Below, one piece after another: positions 44,267 to 58,592 of a DNA stretch of 64,000 bases. The translations under genes were made by a program, and so were the position numbers. Source of the DNA: Zelopaecilomyces penicillatus (lineage: Eukaryota; Ascomycota; Sordariomycetes; Hypocreales; Pseudodiploosporaceae). Below the pieces are notes generated by a model. That model saw nothing but the letters and a program-made list of their open reading frames with translations. It made no database searches and was not told the DNA's origin. The DNA lies in NCBI GenBank assembly GCA_005765155.1, contig VCCP01000001.1, positions 4,216,001 to 4,280,000 on the forward strand, read 5' to 3'. Within the stretch, counting starts at the first letter, position 1; each line of letters opens with the position of its first letter.

Positions 44267-47200
44267 GAAGAATGTGGGTTGCAAACCTTGATAGGTTCAC
44301 TGACAACCCATATATTGATGCAGTTACAACTGCTTTGTCAACCAAGGCACCTAAGAATGCGAAAGCGCGCTTCGGATCTCGATCTTATAATTCGACTTGG
44401 TTTATGAGTCGAGATGATACGAGGTTCGATAGAAAGAACGAGGACGAAAACGTTAGTAGCCTTTCCGAGTGGCTGTGAGGGTGAATCGCGTCAGAGTTGT
44501 TGGTACGACCTAAGGTAGGTGGCTAGCTGCATAAAAATATGATATCAGGTTAGCAGGTCCTCCTTTCCAGGACTCAAAAGTGTCAAAGGCAGGTCTGGAT
44601 GGATGCCTTCGAGTTAGGCTGTGAGAGAAAGACCCAAGATGATGAAGGGATTTAGAATTCACCGCATGCTCTTGCTTGCGAGGTGGGCAGTCTCTCTCTC
44701 CAAGACATGAGACCAGGTGGTTGGCCGGGAGTGGCGGGTTTGTTGCGTGCGTGCGGCTGGGCAAAGAAAGCGTGAGACTCACATTTTAATTTCCAGAACG
44801 CGGTATTATTAGATGTTCACTGTTGACGACGAGAACAACATGTGGGTAGGCGACAGCTCAGCAGACAACCGAAGAAGGGGAAGAAGATATTTCAAGTGTC
44901 GGTATATATTAGGATCGATTAAACCCGGTGTCGATAAACAAGAGCCGGAATAGTCAAGGAACGAGACGGCGATAAAGTAGAAGCGAGACGATGGTGGCCC
45001 GTGGTGTATTAGGGGTGACGGTGGAATGCTCAAGGCAGAGACAGAAGTGGAGGAGAGTGGAAACCCGAGGCAAGAATAGATAGCCACAAGCCAAAACGGG
45101 CCCTCTTTGCCTTTGCACAGCACTGACTCCCTTCAGGTCGTTGCTTGACGTGTTCCGGTCACAGCAAAACGTCAGGATGGCAACTGAATCGAATGTTCAA
45201 GCACAAAAGCGAGCGTCTGGATTCTGGCGGCTGGCATCCAACGAGGAGGGTTGAAAGGAAAAAAAGGGAGACGCCCAACTAGGCGAAAGACGGGACGAAG
45301 GGTTACGATGCGCCGCCCCAGCCAACAACGAGCTAGTTCGTTCGCCCACAGTTGTCCATGGCCTCGTCCCCTGTTGTCCGGCCCAGCGCTCTTCTGGTAG
45401 GCCGATCTCGTAAGCGTGGGTCATGGACTCATGGGTGGCCGGCCAGCCAGCCAAACCAGAGCCAACTGCTGAGCGACCTAGATCCTGGCCAGTGTACAGT
45501 ATTATTTAGGGATCCCCCCTGTCCCCAAAGCATATGCAGACCTAGTCCAAACGCCCTGCTTTTACTGGGCCTTTGGGGGCTTGGGAACAAAACCGATGGA
45601 GGCAAAGTCTATGCTTGGTGTGGCAGCGAAGCAACGGCCTAGGTACAATGTATACGCAATGCGAGTACAGCCAGGTACGCATGTGCGTTCTCGGTCAGTC
45701 TTTCCACAGCTAGGTTGAGAGCCAGTAAAGGGAAGAAAGCCTGAAGTCAGACTGGCGGGATCATGTATGAAGCCCCTATATAGATCCGATAGACAGCCAC
45801 GGCGACAGCGACACCAAAAACAAAGAGAACCGAGAGCCAGCACGTTGGGTTGCCCATGGGATATTACACGACAAAGCGTTCAGTATGTGCTCGCACAAGT
45901 GCTGTGTGATGCTCAAGGCTCAAGGGTGTGCTGAGCTGGCTGGGTAAGCTGGGCTGGGCTGGACAAGTGGTTGTGGCGGGTGGAGACACGGAATGGTCTC
46001 ACATTAAAGGCACCTCGTAGGCGGTACGAGTTGGAGTGTCTTTACTCCTATCAGCCGTATCTGCTCACGATGGAAGACTTGAAAGCGCTGGCGGGCTGAT
46101 AGGCTTGCGCATGCAGAAGCTGCATCGTGCATAGCAAATCTCTCCTCAAACAAGCCGCCGACTGGTGTGCGGCATGCATGGTGTGGGTGTGCTGTGACAC
46201 TCAGAGACTTGAAGCTCGTACAGGTATGCGCGTTTCGGCGGCAGAATTACCAAGCATCAGCAGTCTTGATACGTATGTCGGCAGGTCAGTAGTAGGTTAA
46301 TCCCAAGTACTTATTCCAACCACGCTATTACGCGTTGCCTTTGTGTGATACTGTTCCTCGACACATTGTATATTGGTGTGGGGATCTTGGTAGCCAGCAC
46401 ATGTGGATGTAGGTAGGTAGTTAACAGGGTGTGGTTCTAACTGCTCTCTTACAACTAGTTACCAGCCGTGTCTCCTGGTCAGAAAATTCGAGGCTTTATC
46501 TGTTCACACAGGTTGTTGCGGAGCGGACCGTCGACGGTAGCAGAACCCGAGAAGGTAATAATTTGATCTTTTCTACAGCTCGGTGGTGTTGATGTGCCAG
46601 TTGTCATACTTTGGAAAAAGCGCTTGTTGGACGCGGATAGTAAGACCCATCATTAGATTCCATCCAAGATTGTCTTTCTAGGTTCTTCTCGGCCTGGTGA
46701 TGCGGTGTTTGGTCTGGGCCAAGGTGCAGGCACAGAATCCTCAAACCACCCAACCAGCAAACAGCTACGCACATGAATTTGTGCATCGATCGGGCCTGGC
46801 GAGCTTTGCCCTACCAGTGCATCGCTTGCCGCGACCAAGGTCAAGGCCCAGGGGTACGTGGCGGCCGCCGCAATCTAGTGGCCTCATTAGTGAGCCATGG
46901 GCGCCAGCTTGAATTCGAGCTGGAGACTTGTCGGACCACCTATGAAAATTTTCAGCTGCAGCGGGTGCTGGAACAAGAAACCATGAGCCGGCGAGCCCGC
47001 TGCTTCCGACTTGGCGCTATGGAAACAATAGCTGTACGGTCGATACTTGTAGAGTTCGTTCCCCTTTTTTGCTTCTGGTGATAATCACGTCGTTGCACCT
47101 TCTTGTAATGGCCCGAGCTCTTCTATTGTCCATGGACATGACGTGACCCGCGACACCGGTTATGCGCGTGCAACGGGGGCATTGCAGCGGCGTTTGCCAC

Positions 47201-50075
47201 GGCCCACAACAGGAAGCACTGTGGTGCTTTGAGGGAAGTAAATGATTACTAGCAATTGTCCGGAACCACAAGATTCGGAGAAGTTCAGAAGCAGTATTCC
47301 ATAACGAGGACGCGTGAGGCGTGTGTCAGATGTTAGATACACTGGCACATTGGCCTATGGAGACTTCGAAAAGTGATTGGAAAATCCCCGTTCTTTTTTT
47401 AGCGAAGCCCACACTACGGAGACGCAAGGTAAACGTAGGATCATCAAGAATTTGGGTTGTTGGTCGGCATTCAACAAGCTTTCTTCCCATAATGCAACTG
47501 ATGCGTGTATGTGTATCCACTGTAACAGTTCCAAATGCTTGGCCGTGTTTAGGCTACTTGTCCGAGTACTTCCAGGTTCCATTGCATCTGGATACCTCAG
47601 CCAAGACCAAAATATGACGATTCTTTCGTGATCTGCTGCTCAGTCGACATTAGCTTCAATAATAAGCCTAACTCCCAACCTATCATAAATGGTTAAAATT
47701 TATAGCAATCATCACTACCGTGGCATGTGTTCTCATCGGGAGGGTTCCACTATGTACCTAGGTATGCATAAATGCCACTGTTGTTGACCCAACGGAAACC
47801 CTATGCTGCGGTAGCTTGTTAACGAATCATACCAATGCGAACAATAGATAATGGTTTGTGATGATGATGATGAGTGAGCCGCACGAAGAGTCAGCCAAGA
47901 CATACTTGAACTCATTAATCCATCTTGTTGGTAAGGACGAACACGTATACGCAGTTGTTGGATAGGGCAGATGAGTTAGTCAGTGGTAGAGTTACTAAAT
48001 CAAAAGAACGACTCTTGCGACGCGAAACAGTGCCGAGGCTCGCACAGTAGCCTGGCAAAGGCATTCCCCTACAGCTGGAGGTTGGGAGAGAAGGTTGATG
48101 ATGGTGATAATGATGAATTTGGGGTCCTAAATCTTGAAAGTGGAACAGAACCAAAAGAGGAAAGCAACCAGGGCCACCATTCGGCGCGCCTTCCCCACCA
48201 CGCACGCCCCATATCGTACCTACCAGCATAATAAAACTTTGCTCCTTTCCAAACTTTTTCTTTCATCTTTCATCTTCCACTTCTTTCGTACGTACATTTA
48301 CGTCTGTGCTATGGAATACTGGCGCCAGCAGTTTGAACGATACGGAAAGGAAGTGCCTATTGTATACCGATATAGCGGGATGCTGAGTATCAAATATGGG
48401 TATCTAGGCTTCTGAATATCAAAACAAGCCAGGCTATACGCCATTGGTAGAACCATCGACAAAACCATCAGCAGCCTCTATTTCAACTGAAGCAGCAGTG
48501 CAGCACTGCCACCACCACATCATGAGGCTGTGGTGCTTTTATTAGCATGTAATATAAGAGGATGACCCCCCGCCTCGCTGATAATTTTCCGGAAACATTT
48601 GTTTTTGGTCAGCGCCATATATCTCCAAGAGCCGCAAAGTCCCATTGATACATTTTGGCTACGAGGAAAGTGGAGATTGCTTGGATTACTGGTGGTCTCT
48701 CTCTCTACTGGCGTTAATTGCTGGTGATAGTTATTTGGTGTGAGGTAAGTCTACTGTAGCCATTGAATCCTTGCATGGTAGCACACTTTAAATATGTAGC
48801 TTGCTTAGCGTGTCCAAGGCATTGAATACCTTACATTGCAGGAATATACGAAAAACACACGAATTAGTTTGTACGAACGCACTGGTACGTATTAATAGGT
48901 GGTTCCGTCGACGACTTCCCCTGTCTATCAGCGGGTTCTTCTCCCACATGGCATCAACGCTCATTGTTGGATCCTATGCAGAGATTTGGAACCTTGGGGG
49001 CAAGCTCGGGTTGTTTCATAAGCCTTTACGGATTACCGACCCCAACAAACGTGGCCGAGCGGGCCGTCGAAGCGTCCAACCACGGCAAGGCCTTTTGCTT
49101 CCCGTATAACTAGAGCGGCATTGACTTATCACCCTGCACTGCCGGAAGTCAGTGGTTACGTGTACTACGTGTTTCCGTGTCCAGATTCTCCACCACATCC
49201 AGGTCTGGAACTTGGTTGATGCTCTTCACCGAGCGAGAGCCGCCTCCGGCTTCACATTTCACGGTGTCGGATCGGGACCACCCCGTTCAAGTTACAAACG
49301 GGAGGATTGAACGGACAAACATCCGCTGATACGCCACCTACATGCCGCACTCAAAGTCCAATATCTATCAATAGTTGACGGCATGTGCAAATGAACCCAG
49401 TGGGCTACCTAGGTCACAGTATTAGTCCCAGATATCCATTCATTCGTTTGCCTCGCCCTTCCAAGTCCCCTATCTCCGTTTGCGCCATGACCCGCAACAG
49501 ACAGACCTGTGCACATCATACAACAACCCCCCTATGAACATTACGTGTGTCGGCTCCTGCTACCAAAATTAGAGTCTGTGGAGGTCGCTGGCCCAATGGC
49601 GTGTCGGCCATTGGAAGCGAGCTCTGAATGGATTCCTTGGCTTTGTAACAGGTTTGAAGCAGCCAGTCCAGCAGGGACGCACTGCGACGCACTGTCCCTT
49701 AGCACACTGCCTCTTTGGGTAGGATTATAGGATAAAACTCCGTGGGTGTTTTGGCGATGCCCGTAGCTTCTCCCCGGTTTGACCTGCTGCGTAGATGGTG
49801 ATGCGGGATCTGCAAGGGCCGTCCGCAATTGACTTCCGCTATCATTTCGGCCAAGATGTGAAATTTAACGGGTTGCCTCTCTTGGCGTTAGACATCAGGT
49901 GAAGGCGCGCTGAGGCAACAAAGCTTAAAGGCGTCAGAGTCTTTGTGCCACCGTGCGCCATTCACCAGAACTAAGTGTATCTGATTTAATCTTCGGTTAG
50001 GGCCATTCATCAGCCAGCACTTTTTTCCCCGGACATGCTCCCGCTTGTTCCAAAGTGCGCCTCTCAATTGCAACA
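44267..50075. other. Long region without recognised genes
   Basis: About 5.8 kb between the low-complexity protein gene and the cation transporter. The frames present are short, overlap on both strands, often lack an ATG and show no domain. A 34-codon ATG frame at 48311-48415 follows a pyrimidine-rich tract but has no other support. I see no tRNA, 5S rRNA, long terminal repeat or clear terminal inverted repeat by eye. It could hold non-coding RNA genes or long regulatory sequence. Confidence 0.5.
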
Positions 50076-52146
50076 ATGAATTCCCATGGCCATCGTCCCA
50101 TCGTTCGCCGGCCATCCCTTCTCTCACACGACGACACACCTTTATACACGCGTACAGGTGCTTTGACGTCTCTTATCCGGAGTCGCTCGCAACAGAGCCT
50201 GGCCGGATCCTGGCCGCCGTCGACACTGAGACATGCATCCGATGATGAAGAGGCGGGATCTATGCGTGGCGCGTGGATGCGCAATGAAGACGATGACATT
50301 GAGAGACTCCTGCGAGATGAAGCGCGATTGACACAGATTCTCCAGGGCCCGCTTGCCCGGAGCATGAAGCTCATCGGGAGGAGCAATCCGCGATATCGGT
50401 GGGAGCGATATTGGAAAAGCGATGAAGAGCTCAAGGGCATGAAGAAGCCGATGTGAGACCCCCCCTCCTTCTCTTCTCCCACCAATGTAATCGCACAAAA
50501 TGGAGGATGAGGCTGATGTGACCTTGCCAAAACTGTAGTCGAGCGTACTATGAGCGGACCAATGAATTGATTGAGTCGTACCTGTACATCGATCGCCTGC
50601 TTGATTCCTCAATCCCGCACGATCTACTCAACGAGTATTCTACCGAGCTCGAGGCATCAGCGTTCCGACCAATTGACGTCCCTGATACAATTGATGAGGA
50701 GTCTCCATCCTCCCAGTCGCCGCCTTCGTCCTTGCTCAACCAGATTAGCATTACTGGCTCGTACGGCGCCATCAGCACCACGCCAAACACTGGCGCCAGT
50801 TCTCCTCCTAGAGTGCCAGCGCATCAGAAACGCACGCCAAAGGACATATTTCGCTCCTCAGAAGATCTCCCCCTGTTGCAGCATCACGATGAAACCGAAA
50901 GCCCCTCTCCTCCCCCGTCGGTTATTGTATCCGAGGGGCCACAGCCGAACCTCCCATGGCTGGAGGATGCTGAGGTTGACAGTGACGATCCAATTGTGAC
51001 ATTTGCCATTTGGATCAACCTCATTGCCAACGCAATCCTCCTCGCTGGTAAAATTGTTGTCATCATGTCTGTCCCATCCATGTCCGTTCTTGCCAGTCTG
51101 GTCGATGCAGTTCTGGATCTTCTCAGCACTCTCATTGTGTGGGTAACGACCCATGCCATCTCATCAAGCCAGAAGGATCAGCATAGCTACCCCGTTGGCC
51201 GTCGAAAGTGAGTCATTCCCAATTTCAATCAACAATACTAGCGGTAGCATCATCATCATAATGATGGGACCAAATTTAATTGAGAAGCTAACCGTGTTTT
51301 GGCAAACAGGTTGGAGCCACTGGGCGTGCTAGTCTTTTCCATTATCATGATAACCTCCTTTTGCCAGGTAGGCCTGGAATGTATCCAACGTCTTGCCGGC
51401 ACCGAACACCAGATCCTATCCCTCGGCACCCCGGCCATTGTCATCATGATAGGCACTATCGTAATCAAGGGCGGATGCTGGCTCTGGTGTCGCATGGTCA
51501 AAAACTCGAGCGTGCGAGCTTTGTAAGTTCCCAATTACTATATGATCCGCTTCTTTCAAGTGAAGAGAACTCCATCTAACAACTGCTCTTTTTCTCTAGG
51601 GCTGATGATGCCATGACTGATGTTATCTTCAATGTCGGATCAATCGTGTTTCCACTTAGTAAGACCACCACCCTCCAATACTCAAACAGCATCCATGTTT
51701 TTGGACACAAGCACAATTAGCTGACAATAATCCTCTCCTTAGTCGGATTCTATGGCCGTATATGGTGGCTCGATGCCTCCGGCGGCCTGTTTCTCTCCCT
51801 TGTCGTCATCTTGATGTGGAGTAGGACTTCGGCGCATCACATCCGTAATCTGTCTGGATTCTCTGCCCAGCCCGATGAGCGAAATCTGCTGCTCTACTTG
51901 ACCATGCGCTTTGCCACGGCCATTCGCCAGATTCAAAACCTTCGAGCCTACCATGCGGGCGACAAGCTTTTCGTGGAAGTAGACATTGTCCTTTCTGCTA
52001 TCACTCCACTCAAGGACAGTCACGACTTGAGCGAGGTTCTCACCTACTTCCTTGAATCTGTGCCTATCGTGGATCGTGCATTCGTCCATGTGGACTACCT
52101 CAGTTACAACGTGCCAACACACATGCTTAAGCAGTCGGCTTCATGA
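50076..52146 (+). CDS. Cation diffusion facilitator, Mn-type
   Basis: A 573-residue membrane transporter in five exons (50076-50452, 50539-51207, 51310-51522, 51600-51658, 51743-52146), all with matching phases. A long cytosolic N-terminus (about 275 residues, acidic and Ser/Pro-rich) leads to helices starting near V-T-F-A-I-W-I-N-L. The helix-II metal site is D315-x3-D319 (S-L-V-D-A-V-L-D). The helix-V site is D423-x3-D427 (A-D-D-A-M-T-D), encoded by the 59-nt fourth exon. Two DxxxD motifs, rather than HxxxD, mark the manganese group of CDF transporters. The C-terminal cytosolic domain has the ferredoxin-like layout (V-E-V-D-I-V-L, V-H-V-D-Y). It probably moves Mn2+ out of the cytosol into a compartment or out of the cell. 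It converges with STT4 over 292 bp. Confidence 0.9.
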
Positions 52147-52438
52147 CATCCTAGGTAATATTCTAGCCAATATGGACCTTGCTTAACTAGGCTGGGGGTT
52201 GCCGGTCCACGCAAATCAACTTCATATTCACCAGGCTCATATAACCCAAAAGTATGGTGAAGTGGTGGCATTCGAGAAGCAGCCTCAAGTGTTGCGGCAT
52301 AGGATTAAGTGTAAGGTACTAGATATCTAAGGGCTACAAACACGCTCTTCTGAAGCGCCCGTCCCCCCTTAAGCATATGAAAAAACAATAAAACGTATTG
52401 ATAAAACTTGTACAACATACATGAAAATTATTCTCTGT

Positions 52439-55400
52439 TCAGTAAGGGATACCGTTTGTGAGGAGCTGGAACTGATCATAAATACCAGTGCTGTAGCTCG
52501 AGTAGCTCTTCTTGATGAGATCCTTCATAAAGTCTGCCGCTTCCCGGTCAGTCTTCTCCAGAACAAACCTATCCTTGAAGTGCATCACACTCTCGGGCTT
52601 GAAGCATGGCAGGCCACTGTCCATCATAAGCAGTACAATTTGACTCAGCTTCTCGCAGTATTGCCGACTGGCAAGGAAGGCCTTGATGCAGAGCTCTTCA
52701 AACCACTTGAAGCTCTGGTGATCTGTCGAGCCTCCCATCACAGCGAGCATTTCGCTGGTGAGCTTGAACGGTGCGCGCTCAAACTTGATGCCACCAGGCG
52801 CAATATCAAAGCAGAAGCCAAAATCGATATGCAGAATATGGCCAGCATCATCGATCATGATGTTACCGTTGTGCCGATCTTTGAATTGAAGAAGAAAGGA
52901 AATAACTGAATAGGCAGCCATTGACTTGATGAAGTTGTTGCGCGCTTGCTGAAAGCGGAGTGAATCCTCATTGCCATATTTGGAGATGAAGTAATCGTAT
53001 AACCCATTGACAGCCTCGCGGCCAAGCATGTCGCGAGAAATCGAGTTGGGCAAGACCTCAATCACACCACAACCTGGGGCTGTCGCCGTGACGCGATAGG
53101 GGAAAACATAAACATCGAGTCCAACATTATGGAAGATGCCTCGGAAGGCAGCAATCATTTGCAAAGCCAAAACATCCTGTCTGCAATCATCGCCGACTTT
53201 GAAAATGGCTGATTGCCAAACCTCGATAGTGTTGTCTTGTGGTTCTTGCTCTTCCTTCTGGGTTACCTCGAGCATATCCATCTCCTGTTCAGGGCTTCCC
53301 TTGTTCTTCTTGATACGGAACGTTGCCATGTAGGGGGCTTTGGCGTGACTTTGAAGAGGTTTGCCAGACTTGCGATCGATGCCAATGACAACGGCGTCCG
53401 CATTGATGGGCAAATAAACACCCACCTCGACCTTGATTTTTCGTAGTTCTTCCTCAATTTTCTGCTTCTTTTCTGGCTTTGAGCGCTTGATAAACGGCTT
53501 GAGCTTGCCAGAGATATCAGTAACTTCGTCAAAGAAAGAAAACTCTCGCTCGTAAAACTCTCTGTCAACGGGAGAGAAGCTGTCAACCATTTTGGTCATG
53601 ACAGTGTCAAGTGTCGGCTTGATAGCATCGGGAATCTGAGCATCATCGTCCTTGTATGAATTCGCCTTCATGTTCCAAATGATCTGATGCGCAAAGTGCT
53701 GCGAGAATTGTGCAGTTTCAAGTATGTAACGCTCCACGTATCCCAAGGTATCATATCTCAAAGTCTGGACAATTTGAGGAACATAGAAGAATGTGACATC
53801 CACTGTGTGGCTTTCCAGTGCTCGCATTGCATACTGGATAAGGAATGGATGGTCTTTGTATTGGGGCGAGAAAAGCGTGACAGCAGTGAGTGGATTCACT
53901 GCTTCCCAGAAAAGGAGATACTGTAGAAAGTTAGCCTTTATGTTGACAGCCTCGATAACAGATTGTGCATACCTTCAACTGTGAATTAACATCATCTGGA
54001 AGATGCCCACCAAAAATCAATGGCAAAGCCTCCGTCTCAGACACTGCACGTTCAGGCATTGTGAGAAGCAGAAGTCGAACATCCCGGTGGAGACGAGGGA
54101 ACGGAAATCTAGTTGCTAACTCAATGGCTATTGCTGGATCTTGCCACCAAGCAGTGCGAACAAGCGGGATCAGTGCAGCTTCCGTGGCAGTCTTGGAGCT
54201 ATGTTGATGTTGTGGCGCAAGGTGAGCCATGTGCTGGTTTAGCGGGTTTATCCACACAGTCAACCGAGTTTGTTCATTTTCAAGCAGCAATTGTAGAAGT
54301 TGCTCTTTGGACTGGAGCGATTTGGCATTGCCTGAAGTGTGAGAGCCAATGAATGACACAACCTTCAAAATGGACAAAATGTCACAGATGAGTCGAAACT
54401 CAGTTTTCAGCTGAAGCACATTGCTTCCAAAAGACCATCTTGGCGAATATCTGAACCAGCTCAGACCAGCAGACAAGATCTTTTCCTTCAATCTCCCTTG
54501 AGCGGTTGCCCCGATCACAGTGCTTGATCGTAGAACCTTCAGTCCGAAAAGAACAATCTGGAAACGCAACTCTCTTGCCATGGGGTGAGACGTACAATCT
54601 CTAACAGCATCCAGAGTGAGATCGAGCATACGAAGGAATACCCTCTGTGTATCAGGGCTACCAAGGCGTGTAGCATTGAAATGGCTAGTGAAGAACTGCA
54701 AAAGGCGAGCATGGGGCGACAGTATATCATGCACCAGCTGCTTCCTTTTCATTAGAGCTTCTTGTTCGCTCGGAGCAAATTCTTCTTTGAGGAAGAAGGG
54801 ATCGGGATGAGCGAGAGCAGGGTTAAATAAGCCCACTTTACGATCAATGGTAAATTCCCATTGCTGAGCAATTGCATTCAGCAGCTTCGACTCTAGACGT
54901 GGATTCTCATTAATAACTCCAAGCCACAGCGAAGCTCCCACCTTGATTGATTGCTTTGTAAATAGCGCGAATGGTATGCTCACGAGATAGCGAGCAACTG
55001 CAGATTCATCACTCCGGCTGCGGCATAATAATGCTGCGGCTCTCCTTAAGATGTCTCGTACCTCAGTCAAGGATGTAGACTTCTTGCTCAAGATCCTAGC
55101 TTCAACATGGGCTAGAGCGGTGGCAGCGTTGGCACTCTCGCTTACTGAGGACTGCACAAAAGATGACCGGCGATTAAGATGCATAAAACTCATTAATTCA
55201 GTCCCATGATCCGGCAGTGTTTCGCCATATCTGTACTCTTGACGAGTTGTATACTGAGCAATGAGATCGGAGCCTGTGTTAATGCCACAGTCTCCAACTC
55301 GGCCAAGAGATTGCAATCGGTTATCTGTTGAAGGGATAAGCGATCCAAGTTCGAGAGCAAACGATCTTCCCAATGAGATATGACCATAGGCACCCTCGTC

Positions 55401-58400
55401 ATTGAACTCAGAGAGATAGGTCTGGAGTAGGCCCTTGACATCCAAGGGGGCCAAGTTTATGGCAGCGGTGACCCAAACTTTGGCTTTTTTGTTGAGGATG
55501 TCCAATGTCCATCGCCGAAAGTCGTAGTCATCAGAAAGCTCCAATGTAACGTTACCAAGCCCTGACGTAAAGGTTGATCTCGGTGCGTAGAGATCTGTCT
55601 CAGCTTCCAAACAACTGGACCACATCAGGGAAAGCAATTCTAGCAAGGCAAACAAAGATGTCCTGTGGCATAACGCAGAGGGAACATCTCTGAGGATGCG
55701 ATCAGCACAGGCAAATGCAGCTTGTTGAACTCTCTCGATACGATGGCAACAGCCACAGAAAATCGACACAAGCTGTGTAGCAGCATATTGGGCCGAAAAA
55801 CTTGGGTCTACACCAGCGAGAGTCTTGCGCATATACTTATCGACCACAGCTGCGGCAATGCCTTCCATGGTACTACTTACTTCACCTTTTCTCATGCTGG
55901 GCTCCAAGAAATAAGATAGTACTTTGGTGCAGTCGCCCGAATCTGCACGGAGTGATTCAACTAGGTAAGCCGCTTGAAGAAAAACTACCTTCCGGTAACT
56001 CAAACCCCTAATGTCGGTTGCTTTTGAGGGTAGGAGCTCGCTCAGCAGCTTTTTGTGCATCATTTCCCGATCATTGCTGCTTCCACGTCTCAAGATGGTA
56101 TTAAGTTCAATATCACTCTCAACCTGTTCACTGCGCTGCCCTGCGACCAATGGTGGTGAATGTACAGCAATCATACGAAGTTCATTGATATACTTCTTGC
56201 CATGGTCTGTAGTTGTTATGAATCCATGGACAACGATGTTGAACCATGCGTCTCGAAGAAGCGCGTAGGATTCGTCGTCTGGTATCGGCTCTGAAGCAAG
56301 ATCATTACTGGCCATGAAAACAGCCAGTGGATGTAGAAGCTCGCCAATCTCCTGGGCTGCCAACTGCACATCGGCTTCTCTGGTTTGTCCAGATGTATGC
56401 GCGTCGCCAAGAGAGATAATACTATCCAGCAAATGCTCCCAGTAAATATTGAATAAAGGAGAGTCGCGTCGTAGCCGAGCTGATATGTGTGTACGAGCCC
56501 TCATAATCTGGTGATGTTAGTTCATGACAACTCGGAAATAGCGTATTTACTTACAGGCCCCAGAAGGAAATCCTTCTTCTCGACAATACCAATGTGACAA
56601 ATCCTTGAATACAGTTTAAGAAGAGAGCGAAACTCGAGCTGTCCCCCACTAAGAGCCAGCGTCGCGGCGCCAGCTATAACTTGGGTGTCAACATTGGCAT
56701 TCACCTTGTCGAGCTTCTGAAGAAGCATGGACTGAGCCAAGGCGGTAATCTTCTCATCCTCGCACGCAGTTGCAATGCTGCATATGGCTTGCACCACATT
56801 GCCGTATATGATGGCGGCTTCCTCTTCGCCATTCATTTGCATAGTGATGGCGCTTCCGGTTGAATGTCTATTGGCATATACAGTTGGCAATCCAGTCTCA
56901 GCACCGGTAGTGCCATTAGCCTGTCCGTTTGTCACTTCATCATCTGACCCGGGGCTTAAGACATTGCCAAGAGTATAAAGAGTGCTGATAACAGCGTCTT
57001 TGGACAACATTTTAAGAACAAAAGCTAAACTTTTTGACGCTACAGCAACCGTGTTGCCGCGAGGCACAGTTTGAACAAGAAAACGTGGCAAGATGCGACT
57101 AACTGTTGAAGTGAAAGCAGGCACGATTTGGCAGACAAGAGCTAGGCATTGAAGAACAGTTGATGCCAACGTCTCATCAGTTAGCTGAAGCGGGTCGTCC
57201 AATGTTTCTTGTAGCCAATTCATAAGGATGTCCGCATCAGCTGCCTCATCATTCAAGAGTGAACAATTTAGGAAAGTTATCATAGCCGCAGACTTGACCG
57301 CAAAAGCTAGTTTCTGCTGCGATGGAGATCCCAAGCGCAGAAAGTCGGCGCCGGCCTCAATATAGTTCATCTGCTCAATAGCAAGACCGGCGTATATTTC
57401 GATGGAGTGCAAGTCCGCGTCGGGGATATGGATTGATCCCATTTTGAGATTGCCACCCTTGGACATCAGAAGATCCAAGATGTTTGTTGTCCTTAGCTGT
57501 GAGCCATCTGCAACCATCAAGGAGGTGCTTGACAAAATCAGCCACATAAAGCTGCGTTGCAATAGCATTGCCCCCAAGGATCTTCCAGATGCAGCATAAT
57601 GGCGCAAGTGCCTCTTCCACTCCTTGACATCCCGATCCTGGCTGTGAGAGTTCCGAATGGTTGAGAGTGACGTTTCAACAGCAATAAGAAATGGTTCAGA
57701 TAGAATTTGACCAATTTTTTGTACAAGAGCCAAGCGTCCACCTGCTTTCCAGAAGTCTGCCTGCGCCGATGCCGCATCAAGAAATCCCAGAAGGGCAACG
57801 GCAATAGTTATGGTGCGTATTGCGTCTTCTAGATGTAGGTTATCCGGGTCGCCAGCCTGTGGAGAGAGAACGCTCTCTGTAGCCTTGACGCATTCATTCG
57901 TAAAGCGCCAAATTCCATCAGTCACAGTCTCCTTGAGATCACTAAAATTGAGACCAAGCGACAAAAGTGCAGCCGTGACAGTGAAAGACAGTGATTCGGT
58001 TGGTGATGGCTCGATCTTGCGGAAGTGAGGTGAAGGAACGAACACCTGCGAATGAGCTTCGAGTATATAAGGTATGAGGCGATAAGACAGTTTCTGTGCA
58101 CTCTGGCTGGACTCAATGTTCGGCGCAGTCTTGCATAGAGCTATGAGGACCTCGAACTCGCGGATTGACTGCCATGTGGTTAGCTTGTGACAATGCTATG
58201 ATCTGGATATGTTGACTGACCATGGGAACGCGGCCCAGAGCTCCCACCAACTTAGAGTTGAAGCTTCCATGGGCATAGTCTCGACCCTTGCCTCCCGGAT
58301 GGCATGCCTTACACAGCCTATCGAAATCTGATCGGTCGAACGAAGTCGTGGGGTTGATGGCAGACAGCGAAGCTATCTTCTCTAGCGCTCGTGCGCGAAT

Positions 58401-58592
58401 GTTACGCTCCATGGCCAACTTTGATGCGCAATGGCCTTTCACACCAATTGAAATAAGTTGAGCTAGCAAAGGAGGCCACAAGAGCCTGATAGCTAAAAAT
58501 TCCCGCTGTCGCAGTGTTTGGAATCCAACTCGTCGTGAAATGACGAAGTTGTTGACGACCACAGGGGCTACATCCCGGACAGGCTTAGTCAT
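52439..58592 (-). CDS. STT4: Phosphatidylinositol 4-kinase Stt4 (PI4K alpha)
   Basis: A 2000-residue lipid kinase in four exons (58592-58221, 58168-56555, 56507-53973, 53920-52439) with introns of 52, 47 and 52 nt. It makes PI4P at the plasma membrane, feeding PI(4,5)P2 synthesis, cell-wall signalling and actin organisation. The N-terminal two thirds are helical scaffold (alpha-solenoid), consistent with assembly with Efr3 and Ypp1. The PIK accessory helical domain precedes the kinase. The kinase lobe shows F-K-V-G-D-D-C-R-Q-D (nucleotide/lipid region), catalytic loop D-R-H-N-G-N from D1855 and activation D-F-G at 1873-1875 (H-I-D-F-G-F), and ends with N-G-I-P-Y. The start at 58592 is the first ATG in the open frame; the frame upstream lacks ATG. 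Yeast Stt4 is about 1900 residues. It shares a 144-bp promoter with the proteasome gene. Confidence 0.95.

Noticed and set aside
48311..48415. 34-codon ATG frame after a pyrimidine tract
   Set aside because: It is too short, with no signal peptide or Cys pattern, and no neighbouring exon could be found.
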